Part shown: piece by piece, positions 4,622 through 5,229 of the stretch
How the letters are laid out: each line of letters begins with the position of its first letter
Position numbering within the stretch: position 1 is the first letter of the stretch
Source of the DNA: Planctomycetota bacterium
GTDB taxonomy: Bacteria; Planctomycetota; B129-G9
DNA length: 5,229 nucleotides
Reading direction: 5' to 3'
Assembly (NCBI GenBank): GCA_030622295.1
Contig: JAUXGI010000117.1
Coordinates: 1 to 5,229 of the forward strand
Position numbers and translations under genes: made by a program
Notes under the pieces: generated by a model
Database searches by the model: none
Seen by the model: the letters and a program-made list of their open reading frames with translations, nothing else
What the model was told of the DNA's origin: nothing

Positions 4622-5229
4622 ATGGCGTCAATGGAGAGATTTTTTAATCCGCGGTCGGTAGCGGTGATCGGCGCTTCACGCGATGAGGGGACCGTCGGCA
4701 ACGAGGTCTTGAGGAACCTTATCGAGGGCGGCTACGAAGGCAGGATATACCCCGTAAACCCGAAGGCGGATGAAATCCGCGGGGTAAAGACATACCACAG
4801 CATCGCGGAGTTGCCCGAAACGGCGGACCTGGCGATATTCGCCATCCCCGCGCGGTTCATCATATCGTCGCTCGAGCAGTGCCACGAGAAGGGCATCGAC
4901 TCCGTTGTAATCATCAGCGCCGGCTTCAAAGAGGCCGGTCCCGAGGGGGCACGGCTGGAAATGGAGATGGTCGAGCGCCTGAAAACGCTCAACGTCCGCG
5001 TCGTCGGACCCAACTGCGTGGGGCTGGTCATCCCGTCAATCAGGCTGAACGCGACCTTCGTGCGCGGGATGCCGAAGCCCGGGCCGATATCGTTCTTCTC
5101 GCAGTCGGGGGCTTTGTGCGGGGCGGTGTTGGACTGGGCGATTGGCGCCGGCGTAGGCTTCGCGCGGTTTTTCAGCCTGGGCAACAACGCCGACCTGAAC
5201 GAAGTGGACCTGATGTACGCCCTAAGTCG
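4622..5229 (+). CDS. ADP-forming acyl-CoA (acetate-CoA) synthetase, N-terminal part
   Basis: This is an open frame of 202 codons that runs off the window. The family makes ATP from ADP and phosphate while releasing acid from acyl-CoA, or works in reverse, and is used for energy conservation by archaea and some anaerobic bacteria. Residues 10-130 form a CoA-binding Rossmann domain: VAVIGASRDEGTVGNEVLRNL (13-33), IYPVNPKADEIRGVK (42-56), AGFKE (100-104) and GPNCVGL (129-135). The succinyl-CoA-ligase-like domain follows with FFSQSGAL (158-165) and SLGNNADLNEVDL (185-197). The catalytic histidine would come later, outside the window, so whether this is an alpha subunit or an alpha-beta fusion of about 700 residues is unknown. 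A protein acetyltransferase fusion is also possible. ATG 4622 is chosen because AGGA (4608-4611) lies ten bases upstream; ATG 4631 is the alternative. A repeat and probable terminator separate it from ndk. Confidence 0.9.
   Translation, partial: MASMERFFNPRSVAVIGASRDEGTVGNEVLRNLIEGGYEGRIYPVNPKADEIRGVKTYHSIAELPETADLAIFAIPARFIISSLEQCHEKGIDSVVIISAGFKEAGPEGARLEMEMVERLKTLNVRVVGPNCVGLVIPSIRLNATFVRGMPKPGPISFFSQSGALCGAVLDWAIGAGVGFARFFSLGNNADLNEVDLMYALS

Overview
The window is a gene-dense stretch from a GC-rich bacterium, most likely an uncultured anaerobic or sediment lineage known from metagenomes. Bacterial origin is supported by Shine-Dalgarno sites ahead of most genes, a textbook sigma-70 promoter before ndk, and a bacterial-type MobA. 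Codon use is odd for GC-rich DNA: ATA is the main isoleucine codon in the largest gene and AGG arginine codons are common. An ADP-forming acyl-CoA synthetase, known from archaea and some anaerobic bacteria, lies at the right edge. I cannot fix the phylum; Planctomycetota, Desulfobacterota or a candidate phylum would all fit.

Layout, all genes on the + strand. (1) 26-83 is a compact double-hairpin repeat that folds as a perfect three-way junction. (2) 203-1180 is a zinc-dependent medium-chain alcohol dehydrogenase-like protein, overlapping by four bases with (3) 1177-1779, a MobA-type molybdenum cofactor guanylyltransferase. (4) 1766-1949 is a repeat-rich gap that begins inside the last codons of mobA. 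(5) 1950-3623 is a large cytoplasmic ChaN/TIKI-clan protein with an unrecognised C-terminal half, starting at TTG. (6) 3624-3947 (324 bases) holds no gene; it contains three consecutive foldback elements and then the ndk promoter. (7) 3948-4418 is nucleoside diphosphate kinase. (8) 4419-4621 holds a composite foldback repeat and a probable terminator. (9) 4622 to the window end is the N-terminal part of an ADP-forming acyl-CoA synthetase.

The genes do not form one obvious pathway. The dehydrogenase and mobA are translationally coupled. Ndk and the ADP-forming synthetase both handle high-energy nucleotide phosphates, but a probable terminator lies between them. The ChaN-like gene stands alone between repeats.

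The most striking signal is non-coding. Every sizeable intergenic gap carries foldback palindromic repeats. They include a 67-bp repeat, 65/67 identical, present in inverted orientation on both sides of the ChaN-like gene, and a third, expanded relative of it after ndk. The architecture resembles REP/BIME elements mobilised by REP-associated tyrosine transposases (RAYTs), although no transposase is in the window.
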